Part shown: positions 1 through 11,647 of the stretch, piece by piece | How positions within the stretch are numbered: position 1 is the first letter of the stretch | Layout: each line of letters opens with the position of its first letter | Source: Strigamia acuminata | Taxonomy: Eukaryota > Arthropoda > Chilopoda > Geophilomorpha > Linotaeniidae | NCBI GenBank assembly: GCA_949358305.1 | Contig: OX442315.1 | Span: 21,912,427 to 21,976,426, forward strand | DNA: 64,000 bases | Direction: 5' to 3' | Notes under the pieces: generated by a model | What the model was told of the DNA's origin: nothing | What the model saw: only the letters and a program-made list of their open reading frames with translations | Databases searched by the model: none | Translations under genes and position numbers: made by a program

Positions 1-556
1 AATAATGACTATGGTTATTATTTGGACTAATTTAATATTTACACTTGAATTTACACTACTGAATTTTACACAGAAATTTATTTTGAAACTCGAAAATTGG
101 GTCGTTTAACTTGAAATTTACACTACCAGTTGCACTGGTCGTTTAGTGCAAATTACTTTTCGAATGCGCCTAGTACCTGAAAAGCTACGTCTATTTAAAG
201 CACCTTGACATCTTGATGAGGTTGAACTGAACAAGACCGAACAAGACATAACTTGTCAAGTTCCCGAAAGGGGGTAGTTCTATAAAATTTTAAATTTCGC
301 CAATAGAGGGAAGGAGAGTGCAGGCGGGAAAGACGAGAGAAGAAGCCTATATAGCTGACAACCCTACCAACAACCGTCTCATTTTTAAAATTTTTCTTTG
401 TCTTGTCTGCTCTGAAGTCTCGACTTGTATCCACAGCAAAGAATAACGGAAGAGACGCCGTAAGATAGGAATGATTACATTACCCAAAACCTTCCATATC
501 GTTATTTATAATTTTTAGAAAATAAGCTTCGTCGTTTTCGTTTACATTAAGCAACC
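1..556. other. Upstream region of TTF2; no gene seen
   Basis: This A+T-rich stretch lies upstream of the TTF2 start codon. It holds about four copies of a short motif around TTTACACT within the first 125 bases. I see no open frame that resembles a known protein. The promoter of TTF2 is presumably here, but no clear core element stands out. Confidence 0.5.
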
Positions 557-3500
557 ATGTCTGGCGATAAGGGCAAACCGCATCCTTTAAGTGATAGGTT
601 GGATATTTTGAATCAAGTCAAAAGAATGGTGAATTCAGCCGACGCCGTTAATGCGATTGAACAACCGCGAGATAAGCTCGTAAAAGAGTTAGCAATGAAT
701 AAGGTTATAAAACCGGAGAGTGGTAATAAAATTACTTAAAATTATGTTTTTAACAAAACTTATTATTTAAACAGAAACTGGTGAAAACAGTCGACATCAG
801 TGCACTAGATGATCATGGAGAGCGATTAAAATCTCGAATTTCAGAATTGGAAAACACATTGGGGCAAACAAATTTAACATGTATAACTTAATTTATAACT
901 TCACACAGCAACGATGAATTTTAATTTATGGAAATGTATTCAGCTTCATCCAATAGTGACTCGGACCCATCAAAACTACTGACCAGTTCCAATGTGGCAA
1001 CAGAAATAATAAGTAGTTATTTATCCACAATTAATCTTTAATCGTTAAAAATTAATATAAACAATTTAATTTCAGAGCCTGCTGGAGTGAGGGATGAAAA
1101 CAGCTCGCACAAATCTTACCAATTTCCACCAAATCCACATTTGCAACCAAAAAATACATCGACATCGGTTAGGTCTTCACAATTTATTACATCGCATTTT
1201 CCAACGACTAAAAGCTCTCAATTTGGAAATCCAAAAATGGTACAAAACAAATTGCCACAGGCAGGGTCTCATCAACAACATGTGCCACCATCGTCTTTTA
1301 AACCATCACAATTTATTCAAAAAAGCGTTTTAACACTACCGAATAACTCGAATATATCCCATACTCGCTTCACTGAAGCTCAACCACTGACAACTGTGCA
1401 AATGCGCCAACTAATGGCAGGTTAGACTGTTGGAAGAATGCTGAATAGTTTCATTTATAAAATTAATATTATTATTTTTTTTAATGTATTAGCTGGGCCA
1501 CAATTTCATACTTTGTACGGTGGTCGAATGACAGAATCGCGGAAATTAGAAGTTAAATCAGTCACAACTGACGCAATTGAAAAATTACATAGTTCGCTCC
1601 AGACGAGGCCATCAGGAACCGATGAGCTCCCGGATCCACCGAACGTTTTAGTTTCACTTTTGCCACATCAGAGACAAGCGCTTGCTTGGATGATTTGGCG
1701 CGAACAACAGCATCCAGCAGGGGGGATATTGGGTACAGTTATTTTAAATACTACTCTACACTCTGTGAATTTTTAAATAATATAAATATTCTTGTATATT
1801 TTTAAGCTGATGATATGGGTCTAGGCAAAACTCTTACCATCTTGTCGCTAATTTTGAAACGAAAAGAATTAAACAGCGTCGGCATGGGAAAATTCAATGA
1901 AACTAACAGCGAAATTGATGAAACTGATAGAAGTAAGAAAATGGACAAATTTGTTATTTTCATATTTATCGTTTTGATTATTTCTAGATCTTATAAAATC
2001 GAAGTGTAACTTGATAATATGTCCCGCTTCTATAATACGACAATGGGAAAAAGAGATTGAATGTCGAATTTCTGCTAGAACGCTTCGGATAACGCTGTAC
2101 CATGGACCTAATCGAGAAAAAAACATGAAGAAGTATTTAAAATTGAATGAAAATTTTCATTTTTTAAATTCTAACTCAAAATATAACTCCACAATTAAAG
2201 ATTAGCTGCGAACGATGTTGTTATTACAAGTTACGAAGTTATCCGCTCTGAAGTTGGAAAGTCAGATGTTAGTTTCTTTAACTGCCAGTTGATTTGTGAG
2301 ATGTTAATATTTAATCCGTATATTTCAGCAAACGCTCTCAAAAGGACAGCATAATGTAATATCAATTGTTTGGGAATCGATTATATTGGATGAAGGCCAT
2401 AATATTAAAAATTGGAAGTGCAAAACTGCTACGGCAGTTTGTGCTTTGCGTGCACGCATTCGTTGGGTCGCCACGGGCACGCCAGTGCATAACGATTTAG
2501 TGGATATGTTTTCTTTGCTGAGGTTTTTGCGCTGTTCACCTTTCGATGAGTATAAAGTTTGGAAACAATGGGTCGACAACAAATCGGACTCCAATCAGAC
2601 TCGGCTCAAGACAATTGTTCGTGGTTTGATGTTGAGGAGGACGAAAGATCAGAAAAGGGCTGATGGAGGGAAAATGGTTATTAAATCAATAACAATAATA
2701 ATCGTAATTTTATTTTATTTACCGGTAATTAAAATGATTTTTGTATCGTTTAGATCGAATTGCCAAACAAGGTAAAACATCATTACACTGTTAAATTATC
2801 GCCCGATGAACAACGAGTTTATAATCGAGTTTTTGAGATTTCCAAGTATGTGGTTTCGTTTAATAGTTGATTAAACAGAAAATTAAAACATGTTTTTCGT
2901 CCGACAGAACATCTTTAACAAATTATTTGAAACGACAAGAAGAAAAGAAAGAAGCTACTGATGCTCCAACGCAATCCAAAGCAGTCAGCGCACCAGTTTT
3001 AAGAGCTGCAGATTTTATGGTTCTGCTGCTCCGTTTACGACAATGTTGCTGTCATCTCAGTCTTATGAAGGTATAAAAATATTGCAATTTGGTTTCAATA
3101 TATTCAAGTGTTTTGCTTACATCTAGAAACAAGGAACTAAAGAAGAAGAAGCAGACGTCGACGAAACCGACGATTTAGTATCACAAATGCAAAATTTAAC
3201 GGTGCATGAACAAAATGGCAAAACGAATCCCGAAATGGAAGGAATGACAATCAAGACACTCATAGAATCCATTCCTGAGGATACTCCGTATTTTAAAACA
3301 TCAACTGCTAGTTCGAAAATAGAAGTGTTATTGGAAAAGCTTGACGAAATTCATTCCAATGGCACTAAAGGAGTGAAAAGGTTTATTTATTTTAATTGTA
3401 CTATTTTCATCCATATTAATTAATTATTTTTATAGCGTTATTGTATCTCAATGGACAAGCTTACTCAACATTCTGGAATCTTTTTTGAAAGCTAAACGTT

Positions 3501-4022
3501 ACAAATGTCACATCATTACGGGAGAAGTGTCCTTAAATTCACGTGCTTTAGCGATTGAAGATTTTAACAATAATCCACTTGGAAATCCCGTTAGTATAAA
3601 TTATATAAAAATAAAAATTAAATTTTTTTTTAGAATAATAAATGATTTGTATAGATTATGCTACTCTCACTTCGTGCTGGTGGAGTCGGACTTAATTTGA
3701 TCGGAGGAAGTCATTTATTCATTTTTGATCTCCATTGGTATATATTCTATTTAAAATTTTATTTTTTCAATTATTCTTTCAATTTTCTGTCTCCAGGAAT
3801 CCTCAGCTAGAAAGTCAAGCGTGCGACAGAATTTATCGTGTTGGTCAAACGAGGGACGTGCACATACACAAATTCCTGTGCGAAAATACGATCGAAGAGA
3901 GAATTGCTGGTTTACAAAAACGGAAAATGCAACTGGCAACAAACGTGCTATCGGGAGCTAAAGCTGCTTTTAACCGTTTAACACTCGACGATATGAAGAC
4001 GTTGTTTGGAGTAAAATTATAA
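557..4022 (+). CDS. TTF2: Transcription termination factor 2 / lodestar, SNF2-family ATPase
   Basis: This multi-exon gene encodes a SWI2/SNF2 double-stranded-DNA translocase of the TTF2/lodestar type. The family uses ATP to release RNA polymerase II transcripts and helps clear polymerase from mitotic chromosomes. The first helicase half shows [12 protein letters not shown], the nucleotide loop ADDMGLGKT split across two exons (junction near 1732/1807), and the box LDEGHNIKN near 2390. The second half shows [24 protein letters not shown] and [14 protein letters not shown], and the protein ends at LFGVKL. The conserved [15 protein letters not shown] stretch is typical of TTF2. The N-terminal part (residues 1 to about 200) is Ser/Gln-rich and poorly conserved, and I see no GRF zinc finger. 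Exon 1 starts [11 protein letters not shown]; the exact first donor is uncertain. It converges on LST2. Confidence 0.93.
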
Positions 4023-4447
4023 ACAAACATTTCACATTTATCTTTACGCAACAATTTAATTTTTTCAATTTTTACAATAATAAAAAATCGCACATATATT
4101 TATTTCATCTTTTGAGATCAACTAGGTCAATCATAAAATTAAAACTACTTGAAAAATATTGTGGGGAGAATTTTCAAACACATTAATATAATCAAAAAAA
4201 AATTTCCCTCCTTATTTACATTATGTACAGTGAATAAGACAATGGAAACTTGTTCCAATTCGAAATTATATATATAATATAATATTAACAAATTGCCCAC
4301 AATGAAGTGATGAAAATAATCTCTGAAATTCTTAATACAACTTTTTTTTATAACCCCTTCTGCTTAATAAAATACAATTTATGCTTTAAAAACACTTGCG
4401 TAAATAAACCATTTAATAATAAATTGCCAGTAGTGAATTTTAGTGCA
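4023..4447. other. Convergent 3' region between TTF2 and LST2
   Basis: This A+T-rich intergenic stretch between two convergent stop codons holds the 3' UTRs of both genes. An AATAAA lies about 55 bases past the TTF2 stop, near 4078. I see no gene here. Confidence 0.5.
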
Positions 4448-7400
4448 TCAAGCGTCGCCATGAATGAAGAATGGAGTCACTTGATAAATGAAACAACGAT
4501 TGCAAACGCGCACTGGTTTGGCATGCCCAAATTGCGGTAGAGGCACGGAGTTTGAGCTGCACCGGGAACAAAATACCTAATTTGAAAAAAATGAATACAA
4601 TTAGCTCGGTTCAATACAAATTCTTTATTTCAAAATAAATTCTGTCGTACTTTTCCGCAATTGCGACAATGGTGTCTTCGACGCACTACGGTGAATGCGG
4701 ATTGGCAGGACATACAGTGAGGTGCCAATTCATCAGGAATCCAAATCGGTGGTTCTGTTTTGCACAGTATTAATTTAATTTGCCCTAATATTTCAATGAT
4801 AAAGTCTTTACCCTCTGCCGCATTACTGAAACAGTAACGCTCGTTAACTTCTTCGGCACTATCTACACTAATTCTCTCTGCTCTCGAACTTCTACCATCA
4901 TTGGCATGTGAATTGTCTATCGTGCGGTTTGATGTCTCGGGTGTTACGGATGAGGATGAAATGACGGATTCTGAGCAATTAATTTGAAACACAAATTTAA
5001 GAATGTTGCGTAAGTCGCTTGCATAGTTCGTTTGTAATTGATCAGCGACGCCTAAAAATTAAATCAAAATTGAGTTGTGCACGAATTTTCAACATTATTC
5101 ACAAACACCAACCAGATATGCAAACAAACAGTCGATGAATAAGATCCTCAGTACTGCAAAATCGACCGCGCAATTTATTCCGGGTCGCAATTTCAGCCGC
5201 TTGAATGGCTAAGGCGATTTCCTCATCATCTTGACAATCGGAGTTATACGAACTTGTATCACTACTGCAGCTAAATAATCATATTTTTTATAAAAATAAT
5301 TGATAAAAAACTAATAAATAAATGTTTAAAAAACCTTTCAGAATCCCAATCGGACGATGCAATACTTTGGCAACTTGAGCAAGAAGATGAACACTCCACA
5401 GGATCTCGCAAACAAGTAACTTTCATTGGACGAATTGGTCCGACATTCATCCACGAGTGCCGTCGAGGCGAATAACTGCACGACTCACTGAATCCCCTCA
5501 ATCTTTTCGGGTTGGGCGAGCGACCTGGACTAGAATACTTTTTCTCAGTCTCATTCACCAGACTTAAGTTTGTCTTGGACACCTTTGGTGAACGTTTCTG
5601 ATGCTCGTTACAAACAGTCTTGCAGATAATGTCTTCCAACAACGTAGAAACGACGTTAGTGGCTTCCTCCCGTAAGGCATTATCATTAGAGGTAGTATCG
5701 ACACCAGGTATCTGTTCCGAGGAACTGGTGCTGCACGTATCACTGTGTAATCCGGAATCGTGGGTGTCCGAACGATCGATCACTTTGGTAAGTGCGTCCG
5801 AAAGACTTTCCTGAAGGGCGGTCAAATCATCTCCGGATTCAGAATCAACTATCACTTCCGTCGCTTCGTCTTCGTCTTCATCGTCGTCGTCGTCGTCGTC
5901 CTCGTCGTTTTCATCGTTTTCATCGTCGGCAGCTTCGTCTTCGGCCGGCGATTCGTTGATAGCGTCGCAGGTAGAAGGGAAATTATAATCGTAGAACTCT
6001 TGAATGAATTGTTTACAACTAGGATAATCCATGCACACCTTCTCGACATAATGTTCTATATTTGGCAGCAGCGATGTGTACGTGTTCTCGTTTGTTTCTT
6101 CTTCTTCCAACGAAGAGACATTTTCTTTCTCCGAATTACTACTTTTTTTCAAACCTTTTGGGTCTTCCACACTGCACAATGTTTTTTCCAACAAGTAAAG
6201 CTCCTCTTTGTTTAACGTCCACAATAATTCTCGGATTTTTGTTAACAGGTTCTGAAACGGCCTGTACATTTCTGACAAATCGTTCGGATCGCCGTCTACA
6301 TTGAATGGGCCTTCGGGATAAACGAGCAAACCACTTTTAAAAAAAAAAATATTAAATATTAATCTCGGTTTGTTAATTAATAATATTCACTTTCATACCA
6401 AACAATTGCGAGTCGAGGTATTGTAAACATTAACGCAGGATCATAATCGTCCACCATTTCTTGCGATATAAGCCCAGTTTGCAAAGCTCTATTAAAATGC
6501 ATGATGTAATAAATGTGATAACATATCAATTATTATTGTAATAATTACCTATGTAATGTTTCTGAAAATAGCACAATGACATCCTGCTGCATGTCATACT
6601 CGTGCATCGTCTTCACTGGAACCATTGCACTGACATAACTAAATAAGAATAAAAATGATTATTCCACTGTACAGTAAGAATACCGGAAATAATATACGTA
6701 CCATAATTCAAATTCGGCAAATAATCTGTCAAAAACCCTTAAAGAATCCTTAATCTTGATGTAAAAAATAAGAAAAAATAAATGAAATAAACAGTCAATA
6801 CGACGTTAACGACAGATATAATAATTACTTTATCAGAATAACAGCTTGGATTTTTCAGACACTGCTCCCGTAACAAAGTTCGCAAGTTATCTAAAGTTTT
6901 TGTCAACGCTTTAGCTAATGGCCTCATGCTAGCACTTTCGACTTCTCGGTTCATAATACTGGATCCAGCAGCCAAACACTAACAAAAATAAAAATAAAAC
7001 AAAATCAATAGAAATTATTTTCCAAATTTTCATATTTATAAATTTCTATTTACCTCCGCTCCAAACCATAATTGTCCCGCAAGATTCTCTTGAAGAACAT
7101 CATCCGGGAACTTAACTCGAAAATCTCTATTCGCTCTTTGATCCGAAATAATATCTTCCATAATTTGATTGCAAATATTCAACACCTTAAAAAAAATTAA
7201 AATTAAAATGTCATTAATATATATATATATATATATATATATTTTTTATGTTTACGATGTTTACCTTATCTTGACATTGACGTAGCTGATTGACTAACTG
7301 AGTGCATCGTTCGGGATCTTTCCGCCCATCAAAACTGTCTAATTCAGCTGCTACGTAATTTAAATCTTCGTCGGCGTAGAAAAATTGCGCTAAAATAGAA

Positions 7401-8573
7401 TTATCGTCTTTCTGCAATAATAAATCAACAAAGAAAAATCGAATTCATTATTCAAACGCTCTAGGAATTATTACAAACAACATGTCCAAGTTCTAAATAT
7501 ACCAATAAAAAATAGAGCAAGAAAGGATGATAAAATTCATTTTTATCACTGTTGTGTGCCTAAAAAACAGCCTTTTAATGAGAATATAGGCCAGCAAACA
7601 AGGTAATCTGAATGCGCACATAACTGCTGTACCGTGCCTTGACCCATTTCATACATCAATACTTAACGATATTCTTCCCTATCTTTCAACAGTGAATCAT
7701 TTACGAATCAAAAATTCCATTTTTTAATTCCAAAAAACTAAAAATCACTAGGAAAAGGAAGACAATCATTTCTTTTTCTATTTTTCCCCCCTCACACAGC
7801 AAAATTAAAATTAGTTAAGGACTGGTCAACTTGGTCAGTGTCCTACTTCACGTCTGTTCTGAATTTTTTGTTTCTCTCCCAATTTTTTCAATTCCTGATT
7901 CTTTTCACCAAAAATCTCTCAAACAAAACGCGACATGATTCATGCACTATACACTAAACTGTTGAATCATAACAAAGCTAAAAGGTGATAACCTATAGAA
8001 ACAGGAAGTTCAACCTGTTGTGTCCACCCTAGAAAATGAACTTGGATCCATTATGACACCCACACAATAAACAAGAACAATAACCCCGTTCAATTAAATT
8101 TCGTGATGATACACTCGTTAAATTAAAAAATGGTTGTAACTACGACAACAAAACAACCAGACCATTACGGCTTTGTCTCGTACTCGTTTTTTAATGTTTT
8201 ATTCGACACCTTCCAACAACCCCAACCAACTTTTTTGTATTTTCGATTCTGCGAATCAACATTTTCACATTTTCCTGATACAAAATGACCTTTTTGACTT
8301 TTATCCCGATCTAATTCTATCTTTACGCGATTAAATTCATTAAATTCATCCACTTGCTCGCTGCATTTTTTCGTCGGAATTAAAAATGTTTACGCGATTC
8401 TTGTTATTCAAAGTGGACCCACACACAGCACACCAGAGTAGAATAAATGGTGTACAATTTCATTAGGCTTATGTTATACACAGAGAGCGATGCATTTAAG
8501 TAGGACGTGGTTGTTTGAAAAATTAATGTCAACTTACCTTTGGTTTGTACAACCATCTTCTTATGGAGTACAT
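4448..8573 (-). CDS. ZFYVE28: Lateral signaling target protein 2 homolog, FYVE protein
   Basis: This is an LST2/ZFYVE28 protein. The family binds PI3P on endosomes and dampens EGF-receptor signalling by sorting the receptor for degradation. The first exon (8538-8573) is only 12 codons, [12 protein letters not shown], and joins [18 protein letters not shown] across a 1.1 kb intron; the other introns are short. The conserved N-terminal helical region ends near [18 protein letters not shown] middle low-complexity region carries a long Asp/Glu tract near 5850-5940. The block [19 protein letters not shown] follows. The C-terminus is a full FYVE finger: [28 protein letters not shown] and VRVCNRC. 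The last exon gives the stop TGA at 4448-4450. All zinc-ligand cysteines and the basic RHHCR motif are present. Confidence 0.94.
5860..5940 (-). repeat. Acidic codon repeat (GAC/GAT/GAA) in LST2
   Basis: On the plus strand this is a run of TCG/TCC/TCA triplets with an uninterrupted CGT repeat near 5881-5900. On the minus strand it encodes the Asp/Glu-rich tract of LST2. It is a trinucleotide repeat kept in frame. Confidence 0.85.
7214..7242. repeat. (AT)n microsatellite in an LST2 intron
   Basis: An uninterrupted AT dinucleotide run of about 26 bases lies in an intron of LST2, just beside a T tract. Confidence 0.9.
7412..8537 (-). other. First intron of LST2, no nested gene seen
   Basis: This intron of about 1.1 kb joins the 12-codon first exon to the exon starting [11 protein letters not shown]. 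The donor reads AAG|GTAAGTTGAC and the acceptor lies after TTTATTATTGCAG. I see no convincing coding or RNA gene inside. Confidence 0.75.
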
Positions 8574-8708
8574 TTTTAATGTTAACTGTTTGAGATCCTA
8601 AACGTGTTAAGCGCTAAATCACAGCTATAATACATTCAAAAAAAAAGCTAAAATGAGTAACATATCACGGAGCTTAATGCTGCAAAACGATGAGACATGT
8701 AATTGACA

Positions 8709-8763
8709 ACGCATGCGCGAATCGCATGGGTTGCGTTGATAAATGACGTCAATTCTGACGTCA
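8709..8763. promoter_or_regulatory. LST2 promoter: NRF1-like site and two perfect CREs
   Basis: Two perfect TGACGTCA palindromes sit at 8744-8751 and 8756-8763, only 4 bases apart. Beside them, near 8709-8720, is ACGCATGCGCGA, which fits the NRF1/erect-wing core GCATGCGC. They lie about 140-190 bases upstream of the LST2 start codon, where a promoter is expected. CREB/ATF binding is inferred from the motif only. Confidence 0.7.
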
Positions 8764-9419
8764 GACACAACTCCAAGAATATCGTTTGTGCCTGGGTACT
8801 GCCTGTTGCAGTTTTGTTCGGTTGTTTATGGCATTTCAACATGTGTTGTTCATTGAATGTTTATCTCATTTCTGCGATATTCTTTATTTTCAATAGAAAT
8901 AAACCGATTAGAAAATTCCTTGGACTCGCATGTTGACACTTAACACATATTAATTTATTGATTAAAGTTGTTCTATTTACAGCTTTACAGTATCGTTCTA
9001 CTTCTAATCAAGGAAGATTTTATTTCATATTTTATTTTGCAATCGTATATAAGCAGAAGTAATGATTCCACCTTTAAAATCACTTCAATCAAACGTAATG
9101 ATTCCACTTTTTGAATCACTTAAATCAATCGATTCGGTTTTTCCCCCCAGTTTTCCTCACAAACAAATATCTTAACTCACGAATGCGGGAATCACCGCTG
9201 TTGCATCAACTGAAGCAAAGTAATGAGCTCATTAAACATTAAACAAGGAACTAAGACATTGGCCAAAATTTTGCTACGTAGATGGGCCGTCTGTGAGTGG
9301 TTGAGAACTGTTGTTTCCAGTTTCCCTTCTCCGCCCAGTCACTTTTTTTTTTTTTTAATTTTAATATCACGTGACTTCAAACCTCGTGATAAGTTTTGGT
9401 TGTTGTGGGACTGCAAGTC
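8764..9419. other. Intergenic spacer between LST2 and ferritin
   Basis: Beyond the CRE pair this spacer holds a T tract near 9344-9356 and an E-box ATCACGTGAC near 9366. No gene is seen. It should contain the upstream part of the ferritin promoter. Confidence 0.5.
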
Positions 9420-9420
9420 A

Positions 9421-9437
9421 GCTGAGTCAGATAAGAG
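9421..9437 (+). promoter_or_regulatory. Antioxidant-response-like element next to a GATA site
   Basis: GCTGAGTCA at 9421-9429 fits the GCNNNGTCA core of the antioxidant response / Maf recognition element, which is the target of NRF2/CncC-Maf. AGATAAG follows directly and fits a GATA site. Both sit about 30 bases before the IRE, at or near the likely transcription start. Ferritin genes in other animals use such elements, but binding here is inferred. Confidence 0.45.
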
Positions 9438-9459
9438 AGTTATATTAGAAAAAGTGTTT

Positions 9460-9486
9460 GCCTTCTGTACCAGTGAGTGCAAAGGC
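9460..9486 (+). promoter_or_regulatory. Iron-responsive element (IRE) in the ferritin 5' UTR
   Basis: The hairpin is canonical. The lower stem GCCTT (9460-9464) pairs fully with AAGGC (9482-9486). An unpaired C bulges at 9465. The upper stem TGTAC (9466-9470) pairs with GTGCA (9477-9481), including one G-T wobble. The six-base loop is CAGTGA (9471-9476), matching the invariant CAGUGN. It lies about 80 bases before the ferritin ATG. In animals, iron regulatory protein binds this element when iron is low and blocks ferritin translation. Confidence 0.95.
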
Positions 9487-9564
9487 CCATCTTGATCCTT
9501 TTGAGTTGAGCACCTCTTATCCATCAGAGGTCAACTGCTGAACGGGAAACTTCACTTCAACAGG

Positions 9565-11203
9565 ATGAACATCGTTATGGAAAAACTCTACAGAATTATC
9601 GTCTTTACATGTTTCGTACTGGCTGTTGCTACCCCTCAGTTCGGTGGGTATTGAATTTTTATGTTTGTTTATTTATTTTATTTGTTTTGTCCTTGAGAAA
9701 CATAAAAAAAAATAGTGGGTTTAAGACACAAATTCTTACGACGAATGACCTTGCGTGCTAAGGAATATATTGAAGTGCTTGCACAATTTTTGTTAAAAGG
9801 AAAATAGATACCTTCAAAAACATCATAGAAACTTGAATGTTGATTGCATGACAACAAACCAAAGTCGACTTTTAAAATATGTATTTTTTTTATTAGTTTT
9901 ATTTTTTTGAAGTTAAAATTGTATATTTTTCTTCTGAAAATTTTATATAACAAATCTTAAACTGTTTTTATTAATATCTCTATAATTGAGTTAATTTGAT
10001 TCGGTAATTTGACAGTTGAAATTTCGTCGTTTGCACTATAATTAAATTTAATTTTTGAAAAATAAATTCTTATGATTATAATCGCAACAATGTCATAGAT
10101 AAAAGCAAAACAATGTGCAATTGAAAGGTCACTTTAAAAAAAAAATTCGTTTTATTGATACAAAATTGGAAAATTGCAAAAAACTAAAAATAAAAATGAA
10201 ATTGCAACACTTTAATTTCGGTTAAAGGTCTAAAAACCGACGATTTTTCTAGATTTTAAAGCGTACTTGCGTCAGGAAAACCTAATCTGACTCATAATAG
10301 TGCGACAGGATGTGCCGCACCGAGCATTAACAGGCAGATTATTTATCTGATCGACTTTATGTTTGTTACTGACGCAATTATGAACGAGTAATTTTTTGTT
10401 TCAGTACCAAAACACGAAAACGAAGGAAGAGATTTGATTAAAAACCGAAACAAGCTTCGAGAAGAAGCTGTGCAATTGCTTAATGCCCAAGTCAGTCATG
10501 AAATGTGGGCCAGTCTCGTCTATATGGCCATGGTAATTAAACAAAATGGACAACTTGGACGATTCAATTTAATTGTTAAATTTATCAACAGGGTTCCCAC
10601 TTCAACAGCGAAGCGCACGACAGGCCAGGCTTTGCAAAATTCTTCAGAAAGAATGCTGAAGAAGAAAGGGAACACGCGATGAAAATAAGTGATTATCTCA
10701 ACAAACGTGGAAGCCATATCACAGGATTGAACATCAAAGTAATCAATCAAAGTTCATAGTTTACCTGCAAGATGTGTGCAACTTTGATAACGAGATAATT
10801 GATTTTGTAGATGCCTGATAACTATAATTGGGAGACCGGCCTTCAAGCATTACAAGAGGCCATAAAGATGGAAAATAAAGTGACTGATTTGTTAGTTGAT
10901 ATCCACAAGGTTGCTACGGATGCTGGGGATGGGGCTGTAAGATTTTTTCTATTTGTTTATTATTCATTTTATGGATTTTTCATTTAATAATTTGATTTTT
11001 GTTTGTAGTTGACTGATTTTTTGGAATCGGAGTTTTTAGATGAACAAATTGAATCAATCCGCGTGTTGCAGAGGTATATTAATACGTTGGAGTTAATGAT
11101 AAATACCCATAAGAGCCGACACGATAACAAGCAAGGAATGATGGCAGAATATTTGTTCGATTTGCAACTGCAAGGGAAAGAGTGCGCTCTGGGCGGCATA
11201 TAA
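9565..11203 (+). CDS. Secreted ferritin, heavy-chain type (ferroxidase)
   Basis: This ferritin subunit should assemble into a 24-mer shell that oxidises and stores iron. The protein starts MNIVMEKLYRIIVFTCFVLA, a clear signal peptide, so it is targeted to the secretory pathway as in insect ferritins. Five exons are seen, joined near 9642/10406, 10531/10592, 10738/10811 and 10937/11010. The ferroxidase ligands are present: Glu in SHEMWASLVYM, the Tyr of LVYM, EExxH in EEREHAMK, Glu in KMENKV and Gln in LDEQIESI. This marks it as H-type rather than L-type. The C-terminus is KECALGGI. Translation is probably controlled by the IRE at 9460-9486. Confidence 0.95.
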
Positions 11204-11647
11204 ATTTCTTTGTTAATTATGTAGTTTCGCGTTGTTTATTTTAGAAGATACTTAGATTAGAGTGGATCTTAAAAATTGTTGAATCACCATTTTGTACAAA
11301 TACTCAATGTTATTAATTATTATACTGAATAAAAATTCATAAAAAATTTGCCATTTTTTTAAAAAATGTTTAATCTTCTTTCACGACACCCGTCAAGTGA
11401 GAATGTGAGTACAAAGGGTCACGGTAAAAGCAACATTATATCTGTGATTCGGTTATCAAACGTGAGCTGAAATAAAAACTTTTGAAATTGAATTACCGTG
11501 AGGAAAGTGCCGGCTTTCTCCCGTGCTCGTCCCGTGGTTCCACACTGGTTTCTTTCGATAGCAGTAGAACAAATCTTGAGGATTAGTAAGCGGCTCATGC
11601 TTTCCTCTCGTTTCGTCTTCGAAGTTCTTGTAGAAATTTAACAAACT
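11204..11647. other. Spacer between ferritin and PUS1 copy 1
   Basis: The ferritin 3' UTR ends around an AATAAA near 11326. The rest should be the PUS1 copy 1 promoter and 5' UTR. An opposite-strand open frame here resembles no protein I know. Confidence 0.5.

Noticed and set aside
195-434. 79-codon open frame on the minus strand upstream of TTF2
   Set aside because: It resembles no known protein and has no exon-like partner; it lies in a probable promoter.
5620-6304. Plus-strand open frames over LST2
   Set aside because: They are shadows of the acidic repeat and neighbouring LST2 coding sequence on the minus strand.
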